The notes beneath the pieces were generated by a model. The model had not been told where the DNA came from. It ran no database searches and saw nothing but the letters and a program-made list of their open reading frames with translations. This document shows positions 9,039 to 17,360 of a stretch of 64,000 bases of DNA, in pieces (positions within the stretch are counted from its first letter, which is position 1; each line of letters starts with the position of its first letter). The DNA comes from Cytobacillus depressus. GTDB taxonomy: Bacteria; Bacillota; Bacilli; Bacillales; Cytobacillaceae. Both the position numbers and the translations under genes were made by a program. The DNA lies in NCBI RefSeq assembly GCF_008923245.1, contig NZ_WBOS01000011.1, forward strand, positions 62,001 to 126,000, in the 5' to 3' direction.

Positions 9039-9440
9039 TTAGCGTTTCGGCATTTTGCTCTCATCCATGTACAACAGGTTCCAGCGGTGACCGTCCAGGT
9101 CGGCAAATCCTGCGCCGTACATCCAGCCATCAATTTCACTCGGCTTGCCAAAGATGCTTCCTCCGGCAAACTCTACTTTTTGAATAAATGCATCTACTTC
9201 TTCTCTGCTTTCAGCGCCAATGGAAAATATTACTTCTGCGCTATGGGAAGTATCTGCGGTTTTTGAACCTGTAAATTTCTCAAACGCCGCATCCGGGAAC
9301 AGTAGAATCGTTGTTTGTCCTATGGCAAGCTTGGCTCTCTCGTTACCAACGCTCACCGCATGGAATCCAATCTCATTGAAAAAGGCAGTTGACCTCTCAA
9401 CATCTTTGACCGGCAGGTTAATCCAAATCTCCTGTGACAT
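9039..9440 (-). CDS. VOC (glyoxalase-fold) family protein
   Basis: A 133-residue single-domain vicinal-oxygen-chelate protein. It begins MSQEIWINLPVKDVERSTAFFNEIGFH and ends DLDGHRWNLLYMDESKMPKR. The HRWNLLY stretch is where metal-binding Glu is usual in VOC enzymes, so this member may be a binding protein of the PhnB/antibiotic-resistance-like group. AGGAGG lies 10 bp before the ATG and a strong terminator follows, so it is a one-gene unit. The substrate is unknown. Confidence 0.8.
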   Translation of the reverse strand: MSQEIWINLPVKDVERSTAFFNEIGFHAVSVGNERAKLAIGQTTILLFPDAAFEKFTGSKTADTSHSAEVIFSIGAESREEVDAFIQKVEFAGGSIFGKPSEIDGWMYGAGFADLDGHRWNLLYMDESKMPKR

Positions 9441-9818
9441 GGCTGTAGCCTCCTGGAATATATTTTCAACTACTCCTACTATACTCTACTTCTGGCAAGA
9501 GAAGCGAATCTTATAAAAGAAACCGCAACATAAATAATACAAGTACCATTTACTCATTATCAAAGCAGTCGGCTGGGTAGGTTTACCAAATGATGATGAG
9601 TTATTATTAGACTAACGGGAATCGATAGTTCAATAAATGTAGAAAAGATGGTTCTTCCCTAGCGTAGGAAAAATCAGCTTTTTGTTTCCAAAACTTTCTT
9701 AACGTTGTTAAAATCGGGGGAATCGTCAAGAAAATGGGCTTAGCGTTGTAAATCCGCATTTTCCTGACGGGACCCCATCTGGCCGAAATCAGCAGCATGC
9801 CCCCTGTTAAATGATTTT

Positions 9819-9880
9819 GTTGCCTTCAAGGCAACAGCTCGCCTTAAGGCGATATTCCATAATCGCGCCCGATTGCTGAA
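9819..9880. repeat. Two palindromes followed by a family A short hairpin
   Basis: GTTGCCTTCAAGGCAAC (9819-9835), CGCCTTAAGGCG (9840-9851) and an A unit (9855-9880: TTCCATAATCG, CGCC, CGATTGCTGAA) stand in tandem. They end 28 bp from the stop of the next minus-strand gene. The preceding 9441-9818 holds no gene that I can support. Confidence 0.7.
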
Positions 9881-9908
9881 GATCGAGGCTAAGCTTATGC
9901 CTCTTTTA

Positions 9909-10079
9909 TTAATATTTATCATATATATCGTCAGCATTTTCAAATCGAATTTCTTCGGAATTTAACGTCCCCATTTTATCACTTCGATCCTCCCTATTAC
10001 CTGGCAGGTTACCTTCAGGGACTAAATCTTGATTATCTCTAAATACTGTTTTTTGTTTCTTCTTATCATTGAAAGTCAT
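9909..10079 (-). CDS. Small hydrophilic protein, 56 aa
   Basis: MTFNDKKKQKTVFRDNQDLV... to ...FENADDIYDKY. It is highly charged, has no membrane segment and is too short for a domain call. The frame extends six codons further, but AGGAG lies inside that extension and 7 bp before the ATG at 10079, which fixes the start. I do not recognise the family; size and composition resemble the small acid-soluble or sporulation-associated proteins of Bacillaceae. It is followed by a family A hairpin. Confidence 0.6.
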   Translation of the reverse strand: MTFNDKKKQKTVFRDNQDLVPEGNLPGNREDRSDKMGTLNSEEIRFENADDIYDKY

Positions 10080-10347
10080 CTTACCACTCCTATTCATCGT
10101 TATATGAATAGTTATTATACCCAGAGTTTTAAGTACCTATAGTCTATAGTTTATTAGGCCTCCTATAGCCATGAATTCGTAATAATAATGGTGATCAAAA
10201 ATTTATTCAGTGTAGTGCATTTGATATTTCAGCAGGAATTTTTGTATAAAGCCCTCTTCACCGTTTTCTGATTTTAATAAATTCATGATTACTTGATAAC
10301 ATAATGGAAAAAATAAATCGAACCATACAGGAAAGAAGGGACCTTGA

Positions 10348-10638
10348 TTGCTTTACACTTATAATTTATACAGCAGTGAACATTTGGGTTTTTCCAATTC
10401 ACACCATATTAAAACGGATTTGCCCCCGCATAAGTTTCGAGCAATTATGATGGAATTTCGTCGAGGTGGGAAAGGAAACACGGAAGCCTTCATTCAATAT
10501 ATGAAAGAACAATTTCCTGACAGCTTCCAACTGTTTGAGTATGATGATGTAGTACAGTGGGAGGCGGATCAGGAAAATTCCGCTATCCTTGGGAATTTAT
10601 TAACTCAAAATGATACGACTTTAGATGACCTGACTTAG
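10348..10638 (+). CDS. Hypothetical protein, 96 aa, TTG start
   Basis: The reading frame opens with TTG at 10348, preceded by GAAAGAAGGG at a 7-bp spacing; no ATG is available in a suitable place. The protein is soluble and rather acidic (MLYTYNLYSSEHLGFSNSHH... FEYDDVVQWEADQENSAILG). It is a lone plus-strand gene in a region of minus-strand genes. No family is recognised. Confidence 0.55.
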   Translation: MLYTYNLYSSEHLGFSNSHHIKTDLPPHKFRAIMMEFRRGGKGNTEAFIQYMKEQFPDSFQLFEYDDVVQWEADQENSAILGNLLTQNDTTLDDLT

Positions 10639-11245
10639 TTTTCTGTTGCCTGCTTTCTCTACAATTAGTTCTTCCGAAAACCGGTTTCTTCAAACGGAAT
10701 CTAGCTACTAGCTAGCATCCGCTCATAAAGGAGTTTTTTAAAGAAGAAGAAGATATATATTTTCCAGCATTGTTTCGAGCGTCGAGTGAAGGGATTGTTA
10801 CTGAGATAAAAGAAACTATATCCAGACAAATATAAGTAGTTGTAACTTTATAACAACACGACTGCGATTATATTAACAAACAAAAACTCATTGATAATAT
10901 GCAAATTATTAGTGGCACAATAAGAAAAGCTGCTGATGTTAGCTTGTTCTTAAACATAAGCACCCGTTCGTAATATAAGGTTAGCCAGATTTTTTGGGTT
11001 GACCTTTCCCTTTATGGTCTTATTATAACGGTAGTCGGTTGAGCTAATTATTGGAAGTTATTATAGAAACTGTGCATTCAATTTCTCCCATAGGTCTTTA
11101 TTGATGTCAGTGAGGTTTATTTCTCGTCAATTCTTTAAAATGAAAGTTACATACTTATTGTCCAATTGAACTCCTTTCCTAACGGTTGCAACATTTCAAT
11201 TAATCAAGAATACTCTCTTCTTTAGTAGCCTATTTAAGAGTATCA
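10639..11245. other. Intergenic region without a supported gene
   Basis: It contains a 15-bp palindrome (CTAGCTA-C-TAGCTAG, 10701-10715) and a degenerate repeat unit at about 10919-10977 (CAATAAGAAAAGC ... AAGCACCCGTTCG). No frame with a ribosome binding site was found. Confidence 0.5.
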
Positions 11246-11872
11246 TTACATATTTGAAATGGCTTCACGTGTTGTCCATGTAGCGCTACTGAAAGCTTGG
11301 TAGTTCGTAACAGCAGCATGAAAATCGTTTTCACTAATCGTGGCAGTTGCATCGTAAACAACAGCTGTCTTGAAGCCATTTTCGATTAAATCTCTCATAT
11401 GCGATTCAACACATACGTTTGATAATACCCCAGCCAAAATTACTTGTTCTTTTCTGCGTTGTCTTAGTTGATAGACCAGATCATTTGTCTGAGGACTGGC
11501 CACCTTGTGCGGTGTTGCAATGACGGTTGTTTTGTCCCAGATATACGGAGCTAAAGTTGGAACATAATCGGCTTCCGGAGTTGGAGGACTATATTGATTT
11601 AATTTCTGATAAACACGCAAACTAATCAACATCTCTTGTTCGTTCCCCGTAAACTGCCAATCATAGTCATGTGGATATAAAAAGTGCGGGGAGACAAAGA
11701 GTTGATAACCTTTACTACGGGCAGTGCTTAATAGCAGTTCCAAGTTGGCTAATGTATTATTCTGTTTAATGTTAGCCTTTGTCAAATGATATCCTCTTCC
11801 TCCTGGAGACAAAAAGTCATTTTGAGGGTCAGTAATAACAATTGCAGTATTCGCTGGGTTTGGTTTAAACAT
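11246..11872 (-). CDS. Isochorismatase-like cysteine hydrolase
   Basis: A 208-residue protein of the isochorismatase/nicotinamidase superfamily. The three catalytic positions are visible: Asp in AIVITDPQNDFLSPGG, Lys in VIATPHKVASPQTNDL, and Cys in LAGVLSNVCVESHMRDLIENG. A cis-peptide VLSN precedes the Cys helix as in the family. The reaction is likely hydrolysis of an amide or enol-ether; nicotinamide or isochorismate cannot be chosen from the sequence. A weak AAGGTGGG ribosome binding site precedes the ATG. It is a single-gene unit. Confidence 0.85.
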   Translation of the reverse strand: MFKPNPANTAIVITDPQNDFLSPGGRGYHLTKANIKQNNTLANLELLLSTARSKGYQLFVSPHFLYPHDYDWQFTGNEQEMLISLRVYQKLNQYSPPTPEADYVPTLAPYIWDKTTVIATPHKVASPQTNDLVYQLRQRRKEQVILAGVLSNVCVESHMRDLIENGFKTAVVYDATATISENDFHAAVTNYQAFSSATWTTREAISNM

Positions 11873-11935
11873 AGAATTGTTCCCACCTTTTTTATGTTTT
11901 CACTTATCGATTATACGAAAGGACACTAATCCTTA

Positions 11936-11961
11936 TTCCGGATATGCGCCCGTTTGTTGAA
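11936..11961. repeat. Family A short hairpin, degenerate
   Basis: TTCCGGATATG, CGCC, CGTTTGTTGAA. The 11-4-11 layout is kept though arm pairing is imperfect. It ends 48 bp from the stop of the lipoprotein gene. Confidence 0.65.
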
Positions 11962-12008
11962 CATAAAAATGATAAAAATAACTTCTATTTATTTTACTAG
12001 ACAACCCT

Positions 12009-12437
12009 TTAATTTAATGGGTTTAGATACTGTCGTATGATTTCGTTCACCTTCTTTGTTGAAGAATTTGATAAGGAAAATATGGTTCCGTTATCCTCTT
12101 CTTTAGCCATGACTGCTTTTATATCATCTGTCCAAAAAAGATATGAGTCTTTACCAATCTCAATTATATAATCTGGATCCTTCCCTCTTCCGACTAACCC
12201 TTGTACCCATTTAGCATTATTAATTACTTTAACAAAAAAATTTATTATTTCTTTATTCTCAATTACAACCAAGGTGTTTTCTTTTTTCCCATAATAATTT
12301 TCCGTCTCATAAATATTAATCTTTTGTACGTTTTGATTTTTTTCTGAAGAGCAACCTGTAATGGCAAAAAAGATAAAAATAATACAAAGATATTTAAAGA
12401 ATAATTTTATAATCTTAATACGCCTCCTCTTGCTCAA
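12009..12437 (-). CDS. Hypothetical lipoprotein, 142 aa
   Basis: The basic N-terminus MSKRRRIKIIKLFFKYLCII is followed by a hydrophobic stretch and the lipobox ITGC-SS, so the protein is probably lipid-anchored outside the membrane. The mature domain (NIYETENYYGKKENTLVVIE ... YLFWTDDIKAVMAKEEDNGT) looks like the small exported proteins of Bacillus with a single alpha/beta domain. Function unknown. The gene lies between a family A hairpin and the second group II intron. Confidence 0.75.
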   Translation of the reverse strand: MSKRRRIKIIKLFFKYLCIIFIFFAITGCSSEKNQNVQKINIYETENYYGKKENTLVVIENKEIINFFVKVINNAKWVQGLVGRGKDPDYIIEIGKDSYLFWTDDIKAVMAKEEDNGTIFSLSNSSTKKVNEIIRQYLNPLN

Positions 12438-12545
12438 AAAGAATATATTGCTAATATTCTATCATATTGATTTTCAGCTTTCTTTATTGCAAAACTTCAC
12501 AATCTTCTTGAACCTTAACCGAGATATCTAGATGTTGTTAAATAA

Positions 12546-14489
12546 GTCGAGTAGAAGGGAGCCTTTCTACCTTACGGTAAATTGAACTCCATCCCCTCCC
12601 AGAACCGTGCTTGCACTATTAATGCACACGGCTCCTCCTAGTCATCATTCACAGAATGTAGTTAATCTCTTTTCTTAGTTCATATATATTCACTTTAATT
12701 CTTGGTGAAGGTAGTGGATATTTATCAAGAAATAGTTTGAATTTATCCCATGCAAAGGATTTTCTTTGACTTCTTCTATTGAGCCATTTAAATAATAAGT
12801 TCTCTATTTTGACCTTGAAGTTACTTACATTTAGGAGATTATCAGTGATGCAATAATAGTTGTAATAACCTATAAGCGAGCGTCTAAATCTATGCATGAT
12901 CATATGAATATCTTTATTCCTATTCTTCTTCAACCATTCTTTAGACTCTTTTAATTTTCCTTGGACTTTCTTTTGACTTGATTTCCGTTTCACCCTAAAT
13001 TTCCCTTGTTTACTTTTACTGCAAAAGTGAGTAAAACCCAAGAAATCAAAGGTTGCTGGTTTACTATTTCCCTTTTGTTTTGCATCTTTTTCCGCGAACC
13101 GCCCGAAGGGAATAATTTTAGTTTTATCTTCGGCAATTTCCAAGTTAAATTTCTTTAATCTACATTTTAGCGATTGGAAGAATTCCCGAGCTTCGCTCTG
13201 ATATTGGAAACAGCACACAAAATCATCTGCATACCTCACAATGTATGCCTGTCCCATGCACTGTTTCTTCACCTTTTTCTCAAACCATAAGTCGAGGACA
13301 TAATGGAGATATACATTTGCTAATACCGGAGATATTACTCCACCTTGCGGTGTACCATTGTCTGTTGTGTATTTCTTCCCATCCTCCATGTAACCACCTT
13401 TAAGAAACCTACCAATTATTCTTAGTAGGTTAGGGTCATCAATTCGCAGTATTAAGAACTCCATCATCCATTTATGGTCAACGTTGTCAAAGAATCCTTT
13501 AATATCAACATCTACTACATAATTTACTGATCTCTTTTCAATATAGAAGTTCAGTATTTTCAAAGCATCATGGCAACTACGGTTTGGACGAAACCCAAAG
13601 GAACAGTCTAGAAAGTCATTTTCATAGATGGTATTTAGTATCTTCGTAATGCCTTTTTGAACAATCTTGTCCTCATGTTCCGGTATTCCTAGTGGTCTTT
13701 TCTTGTTTGAATTAAGCTTCGGAATATACATTCTTCTTACTGGAACAGGACGATAGCTTTTGCTTTTAAGCCTACTTACTAATTCCTCTATGTTTTCTTC
13801 TACATTTTCACCGTACTGCTCTTTAGTTGTACCGTTAATCCCGGTTGCTTTCCTATTGGGTAGTTCATGATGGCATTGAGTTAGTGTTTGCCTGTTTAAT
13901 AGATGTGCAAGAGATGTAAATTTCATTTTAGGATCAGACTTTGCTAATTCCGCTATCCTTAGTAGTTTTGTTTCCATTTAAAATACCTACCTCTGTGTGT
14001 AGTAAATGTGTCTCTATTAAGGGTGATAACTAGGTAGCAGCCTTTCCTCCATCGGCATTACCCAACTTCATTGGTACTACGCTGCTATCCGACTCCCTAC
14101 ATCGGCATTTGGTTTCCTTGCTTATTATCGCTTGTACACCATACTCTTCTAAAAAAAAGAAAAGACCGGTAGGGTCTCCTGAGTTGCCGTATCATATCAA
14201 TGTATAACGTGCCAAGGTCTATGACTCCAGAGAGGTTTTACCCTTCTCGCCTTTACCGAAGGGTAAAATGTAGCTTTCTGCAGCGCGTAAAGCATCAGCC
14301 CTCTCGATTTACAATCGTTATGGAGCTCAATCCCTTCAACCATTTGGCTTTCGGCCCGCCACCTAACTGTCTACGCTTAAAGACTAAAGTTACCTTTAGT
14401 CCTCCAAGACTCGCTACGAGTGAATGGCTAGTTCTTACTCGACGGGAATCCCACCCGTTATATGATACGACCTAAGCTCAGCCGCACAC
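12546..14489 (-). mobile_element. Group II intron, intact copy 2 (1944 bp)
   Basis: On the minus strand it begins GTGTGCGGCTGAGC, fitting the GUGYG start and the beginning of class C introns such as that of Oceanobacillus. It ends CTACTCGAC. The encoded RT lies in the middle, with a few hundred bases of RNA on the 5' side and about 100 bp with the domain V/VI hairpins on the 3' side (GAGGAGCCGTGTGC type stem near 12620). The 5' exon is TTCAACAATCGGGCGC, the complement of a family A right arm and centre. The 3' flank shows no repeat sequence. It has the same length and encoded protein as copy 3. Confidence 0.92.
12649..13977 (-). CDS. ltrA: Group II intron reverse transcriptase/maturase
   Basis: A 442-residue protein. 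The RT palm and fingers run from about residue 60 (GINGTTKEQY, RPVPVRRMYIPK, RPLGIPEHEDKIVQ) to the catalytic VRYADDFVCC near residue 250. A thumb/maturase X domain follows (GFTHFCSKSKQGKFRVKRKS ... SLIGYYNYYCITDN). No HNH endonuclease domain is present, which fits class C introns that use single-stranded or hairpin targets. It assists splicing of its own intron and copies the RNA into new DNA sites. It is identical at protein level to the copy at 25150. Confidence 0.95.
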   Translation of the reverse strand: METKLLRIAELAKSDPKMKFTSLAHLLNRQTLTQCHHELPNRKATGINGTTKEQYGENVEENIEELVSRLKSKSYRPVPVRRMYIPKLNSNKKRPLGIPEHEDKIVQKGITKILNTIYENDFLDCSFGFRPNRSCHDALKILNFYIEKRSVNYVVDVDIKGFFDNVDHKWMMEFLILRIDDPNLLRIIGRFLKGGYMEDGKKYTTDNGTPQGGVISPVLANVYLHYVLDLWFEKKVKKQCMGQAYIVRYADDFVCCFQYQSEAREFFQSLKCRLKKFNLEIAEDKTKIIPFGRFAEKDAKQKGNSKPATFDFLGFTHFCSKSKQGKFRVKRKSSQKKVQGKLKESKEWLKKNRNKDIHMIMHRFRRSLIGYYNYYCITDNLLNVSNFKVKIENLLFKWLNRRSQRKSFAWDKFKLFLDKYPLPSPRIKVNIYELRKEINYIL

Positions 14490-14505
14490 GCGCCCGATTG
14501 TTGAA
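14490..14505 (+). repeat. Right half of a family A hairpin, next to intron copy 2
   Basis: GCGCCCGATTGTTGAA directly follows the intron 5' boundary. Its left half is not found on the other side of the intron, where the flank is GATGTTGTTAAATA. Confidence 0.8.
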
Positions 14506-14539
14506 TTAGCTGCTTCTATATCCACCAAGTAATATATTA

Positions 14540-14713
14540 TTACCTTTTTGAATTATCATCTAATTCTTTCTCAATTTCTTCATTGCTTACCCTTTGTATC
14601 CCAACATCTTTGATATTATGATGTTTTGAAATCTGTTTTAATTGATATTTTATAGTCGAAAGGCTAAATACGACATATAAGATAAATAATACTGCTAAAA
14701 TGCTCCAAAACAT
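14540..14713 (-). CDS. Small membrane protein, 57 aa
   Basis: The minus strand encodes MFWSILAVLFILYVVFSLST, then a charged tail IKYQLKQISKHHNIKDVGIQ ending DDNSKR. One transmembrane segment sits at the N-terminus. GAGGGGGAA lies 6 bp before the ATG, a good ribosome binding site. It is short but has a real start, stop and composition. Family unknown; single-pass proteins of this kind often act as small regulators of membrane complexes. Confidence 0.6.
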   Translation of the reverse strand: MFWSILAVLFILYVVFSLSTIKYQLKQISKHHNIKDVGIQRVSNEEIEKELDDNSKR

Positions 14714-14787
14714 TGATATTCCCCCTCGTATACTTACTTAGGATAGATTCCTTTCTTCAATCACCCTGCCTTTTATCCATAAAAACA

Positions 14788-14815
14788 CCCCTTTAGACAA
14801 AAATATCCAAAGGGG
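14788..14815 (-). terminator. Terminator after the frameshifted 15-kb gene
   Basis: The arms CCCCTTT and AAAGGGG are followed on the minus strand by GTGTTTTTA. Confidence 0.7.
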
Positions 14816-14876
14816 TAACACATCGTAACTTTTTTATAAACTTCATGACTTTATTTCAAATTCAGACTAGATTAAT

Positions 14877-15250
14877 TTATTTTTCTCCATCTTTACTCAA
14901 TACAGTTAAAATATAAGGATCATTTCTTACTGCCTTTGTATTCTTATCGAATTGGAGATAATCCTTTATTTCGTTTTCTATCTTTTTAGCAATGTTGGTA
15001 ACATGGGATCCGTTGATTTTATCTTCGTTTTTATCATAAGTTGAAGTGGATAAGGATGGAATGAATAGGAATACGTTCTTACCTTCAATTCTATATTCGC
15101 GATTAGCGCCCTTCCAATATTGCTAACGATATTGTATTTATCCCACCTTAATTCTTGCTCTCGTGCTTTCATGTCAATTCTGGTAATTTTCATCCTGAAC
15201 TCACCATAATCCTTTGAAAGGGAGCGAAGCAGGCTTTTCAATTCATCCAT
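14877..15250 (-). pseudogene. Hypothetical protein gene with a frameshift
   Basis: GGAGACAAGA precedes the ATG at 15250. The first frame gives MDELKSLLRSLSKDYGEFRM through RWDKYNIVSNIG and then turns to unlikely sequence. A second frame starting at the same point gives KGANREYRIEGKNVFLFIPS, SHVTNIAKKIENEIKDYLQF and TVLSKDGEK before TAA at 14877. Joined, they make a plausible soluble protein of about 124 residues. A one-base change near 15120 explains the break. No family recognised. The gene is followed by a good terminator. Confidence 0.65.
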
Positions 15251-15441
15251 TCTTGTCTCCGTTTTTGGAACGCTACATACATGAAATGTTCCAATTTATT
15301 AATCCGGACCTCGACTGGAAAGGCAGTCACATAATGATGTTTCTTTACGTTAAACTCTTCTTCCCTTTAATCACCCATGCAGCAGAAAAAATATATGGTC
15401 AAAAGAATATAATACGGAAAAACGATTAGATTCGTGTAGAT

Positions 15442-15750
15442 TTAATCAAACCATGATCCAATAATGGGATATCGAAAAGGACGTTCATTAATTGCTTTAA
15501 CAATTCCAACAATCGGAGCTATTATAGCAATTAGTCCAAAAATAATGAGGAATGGAATCCCGATTAATATCCATGAAAAAAAAGCAGACACAGAAATTAA
15601 AATACCGATCACAAAATGAAATACCAAAGCCTGTAATGATAAGCTTTTAATTTCTCGATCTGAGATAATAAAATATGTGATAATGGGAACTAGTATAGGT
15701 GCAAACCAAGTACTAGCATGAATCAATATTTTGAGTCCCTTATTTTTCAT
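15442..15750 (-). CDS. DUF4870-like membrane protein
   Basis: A 102-residue protein with three hydrophobic segments (LIHASTWFAPILVPIITYFI, ALVFHFVIGILISVSAFFSW, IPFLIIFGLIAIIAPIVGIV) and the C-terminal PFRYPIIGSWFD. The HASTWFAP start and the YPIIG end match DUF4870 membrane proteins, which have no known function. A short AGGAG (TAAAAAGGAGTAAATC) precedes the ATG. Confidence 0.75.
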   Translation of the reverse strand: MKNKGLKILIHASTWFAPILVPIITYFIISDREIKSLSLQALVFHFVIGILISVSAFFSWILIGIPFLIIFGLIAIIAPIVGIVKAINERPFRYPIIGSWFD

Positions 15751-15933
15751 TTAAGATTTACTCCTTTTTGTATCATAATATTCAACAAACCTTTATACAT
15801 TAATCATTATAAAGTTTTGGTTAGAATATTACATCAGGCTATGTACTAAATCGATATACGACCGTGGTCGTAGTCCAAATCAAAATTACAGTATGCAAAC
15901 GATTCTTTTACATTTCCCAGCTACTGAGATTAC

Positions 15934-16002
15934 TCCAGAATATGGCCCTTAACATAAAGAAAGAGCACAATTCTTACTGCAGAATTGCGCCCGATTGTTG
16001 AA
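15934..16002 (+). repeat. Long hairpin repeat (family A)
   Basis: The left unit is CTCCAGAATAT, GGCC. The inner hairpin is GCACAATTCT/AGAATTGCGC, and the right unit CGCC, CGATTGTTGAA. It ends 23 bp from the stop codon of the next minus-strand gene. Confidence 0.85.
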
Positions 16003-16024
16003 AATGTTTGTAACTTCTTTTCCT

Positions 16025-16279
16025 TTATTTAATAAGGTTCAATATAATTACAGTGAGAACCCCTAAACCCATGGAACCTATTAACAAATAACCGAGAATA
16101 CGTATGGGTAATGGTAAGCTTTTTAAATTGACTTTCGAAAGGTTTTTGGTTGGGTAGCCTTCAATCCGTCCCAAATGATCCATGGCATCATTAAACGGCG
16201 CTCCTTCGATATCGTTACGGTCAGACTGTTCCAAACGTTTTTCAATACGTTTCTTTACCTTTTCAAGTTCCTCATCCAT
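16025..16279 (-). CDS. Hypothetical tail-anchored protein, 84 aa
   Basis: A charged, partly coiled-coil N-terminus (MDEELEKVKKRIEKRLEQSD) is followed by a linker and one C-terminal transmembrane helix (PIRILGYLLIGSMGLGVLTV). No family recognised. GGTGGAATCATA lies before the ATG as a modest ribosome binding site. The topology suggests a protein held in the membrane by its C-terminus with the domain in the cytoplasm. Confidence 0.65.
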   Translation of the reverse strand: MDEELEKVKKRIEKRLEQSDRNDIEGAPFNDAMDHLGRIEGYPTKNLSKVNLKSLPLPIRILGYLLIGSMGLGVLTVIILNLIK

Positions 16280-16384
16280 TATGATTCCACCTACCCTTTT
16301 CGAACAATACGAAAATACCCAGTAATAACAGGGATTAATTTCTTTTTCTCTACTTCGATTTTATTACCTATAATCCTTTATTTA

Positions 16385-16407
16385 TTCTATACTGGCCGAT
16401 TGCAGAA
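16385..16407. repeat. Family A short hairpin, degenerate
   Basis: TTCTATACT, GGCC, GATTGCAGAA. It lies 8 bp from the stop of the frameshifted membrane protein gene. Confidence 0.55.
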
Positions 16408-16415
16408 AACACAAT

Positions 16416-16678
16416 TTAGTGATGGCCCTTTTGCCAGTTATAAAAGGATATAGAAAAAGTGATAATAAACAATACTTGAAAAGAGATACCTATAATCATT
16501 AAGACTGATGTAAAAGCATCAATTGTACTGCCCGAAGTCGTCCACGATGTAGCACCGGGCGGTCTTGAAAAGTTTACCGCAATTTTATCCCCATTAGCTC
16601 CCCCAATATTAAAAACAAAATACCCAACAATAAGAAACCAATAGGAATCCCAAATAATTTTATATTTTTGTTCCCCAT
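16416..16678 (-). pseudogene. Small membrane protein gene with a frameshift
   Basis: From ATG at 16678 one frame gives MGNKNIKLFGIPIGFLLL. It then runs on for only 16 codons (GILFLILGELMGIKLR) before a stop. The neighbouring frame continues the sense with IVGYFVFNIGGANGDKIAVN and a second membrane segment (FTSVLMIIGISFQVLFIITF) to HH-stop at 16416. The joined product would be about 87 residues with two membrane helices. AAAGGTG precedes the ATG. A one-base change near 16620 is the simplest cause. Confidence 0.6.
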
Positions 16679-16706
16679 TTCATTCGCACCTTTCAAACAA
16701 AATTAA

Positions 16707-16775
16707 TTAACAATATGGCCCTTATATGCAAAACGGGCACTACTCTTTACTAAGTAATAGCGCCCGATTGTTGAA
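16707..16775 (+). repeat. Long hairpin repeat (family A)
   Basis: TTAACAATAT, GGCC at the left, CGCC, CGATTGTTGAA at the right. The downstream flank GATCAGTGGCTGCTGAA is shared with the copy interrupted by intron 3 (27007-27031). A family B core (CTCGTTAGTTTAAGTAGA) follows at 16806 and overlaps the end of the next gene. Confidence 0.85.
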
Positions 16776-16814
16776 GATCAGTGGCTGCTGAAGATGGCTT
16801 GAGCACTCGTTAGT

Positions 16815-17141
16815 TTAAGTAGATTGATTATTTATTAATTCATCATAATACTTTTTTGGATTAGAAATATTGTTATCAATAAAAAACTTTGCCTGACCTT
16901 TGAACATATCAATGTAAGAATCTCTACTAATGGTTAAATCTCTTAATTCAGCAATGTCTCCTTGAACTTGTATAGTATCTGCTTTTAAATCAATAACAAC
17001 AGTCATATATATTTTTTCTTTGTATAAAACAGTACCAATTACTTGTTGCTTCACTAAATCGACAAAAGGAAATTCGTGACGTACTCCTGTTGGTTTAAAA
17101 AGCGTATATCCAACAATAGATTTATCTGTGTTATCATTCAT
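16815..17141 (-). CDS. Hypothetical protein, 108 aa
   Basis: A soluble alpha/beta protein (MNDNTDKSIVGYTLFKPTGV ... MTVVIDLKADTIQVQGDIAE ... NPKKYYDELINNQST) of no family that I recognise. It is enclosed by repeats on both sides: A and B at 16707-16830 and B and A at 17200-17342. Its stop codon lies within a family B core, so the repeat supplies part of its 3' end. A GGGGTG stretch precedes the ATG. Confidence 0.6.
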   Translation of the reverse strand: MNDNTDKSIVGYTLFKPTGVRHEFPFVDLVKQQVIGTVLYKEKIYMTVVIDLKADTIQVQGDIAELRDLTISRDSYIDMFKGQAKFFIDNNISNPKKYYDELINNQST

Positions 17142-17199
17142 TTTTACACCCCATTAATGAATTATTTTATAAATACCTATATTCGTTTTTTTATTGTGC

Positions 17200-17342
17200 T
17201 ATCCTGCCCCGTTAGCTTAAGTACAAACTTTCACAATCTTATCGTTAAAACCCAATTTTCCATTAAAATGATCCTCAACAATATGGCCCTATAATAAAAA
17301 TAAGCGCTGATTCTTGTTACAGAAAAGCGCCCGATTGTGGAA
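17200..17342 (+). repeat. Family B followed by a long family A repeat
   Basis: Family B: CCCCGTTAGCTTAAGTACAA ... TTTCACAATCT (17208-17240). Family A: CCTCAACAATAT, GGCC, an inner hairpin AAGCGCTG/AAAAGCGC, CGCC, CGATTGTGGAA (17273-17342). It ends 18 bp from the stop of the tpx-like gene. Confidence 0.8.
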
Positions 17343-17360
17343 GATCGATAACAAAAGTGA

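Noticed and set aside
9607-9943. Overlapping minus-strand frames between the VOC gene and the small 9.9-kb gene
   Set aside because: No ribosome binding sites, and they run through palindromes and a family A hairpin. Probably chance frames in repeat DNA.
14200-14475. 91-residue plus-strand frame inside the intron 5' RNA region (also at 26701-26976 and, altered, at 6319-6621)
   Set aside because: It lies antisense to the structured part of the group II intron and is conserved because the RNA is conserved. No ribosome binding site or protein-like composition.
15252-15429. Plus-strand frame overlapping the start of the 15.2-kb gene
   Set aside because: No ribosome binding site, antisense to a better-supported start, and no family likeness.
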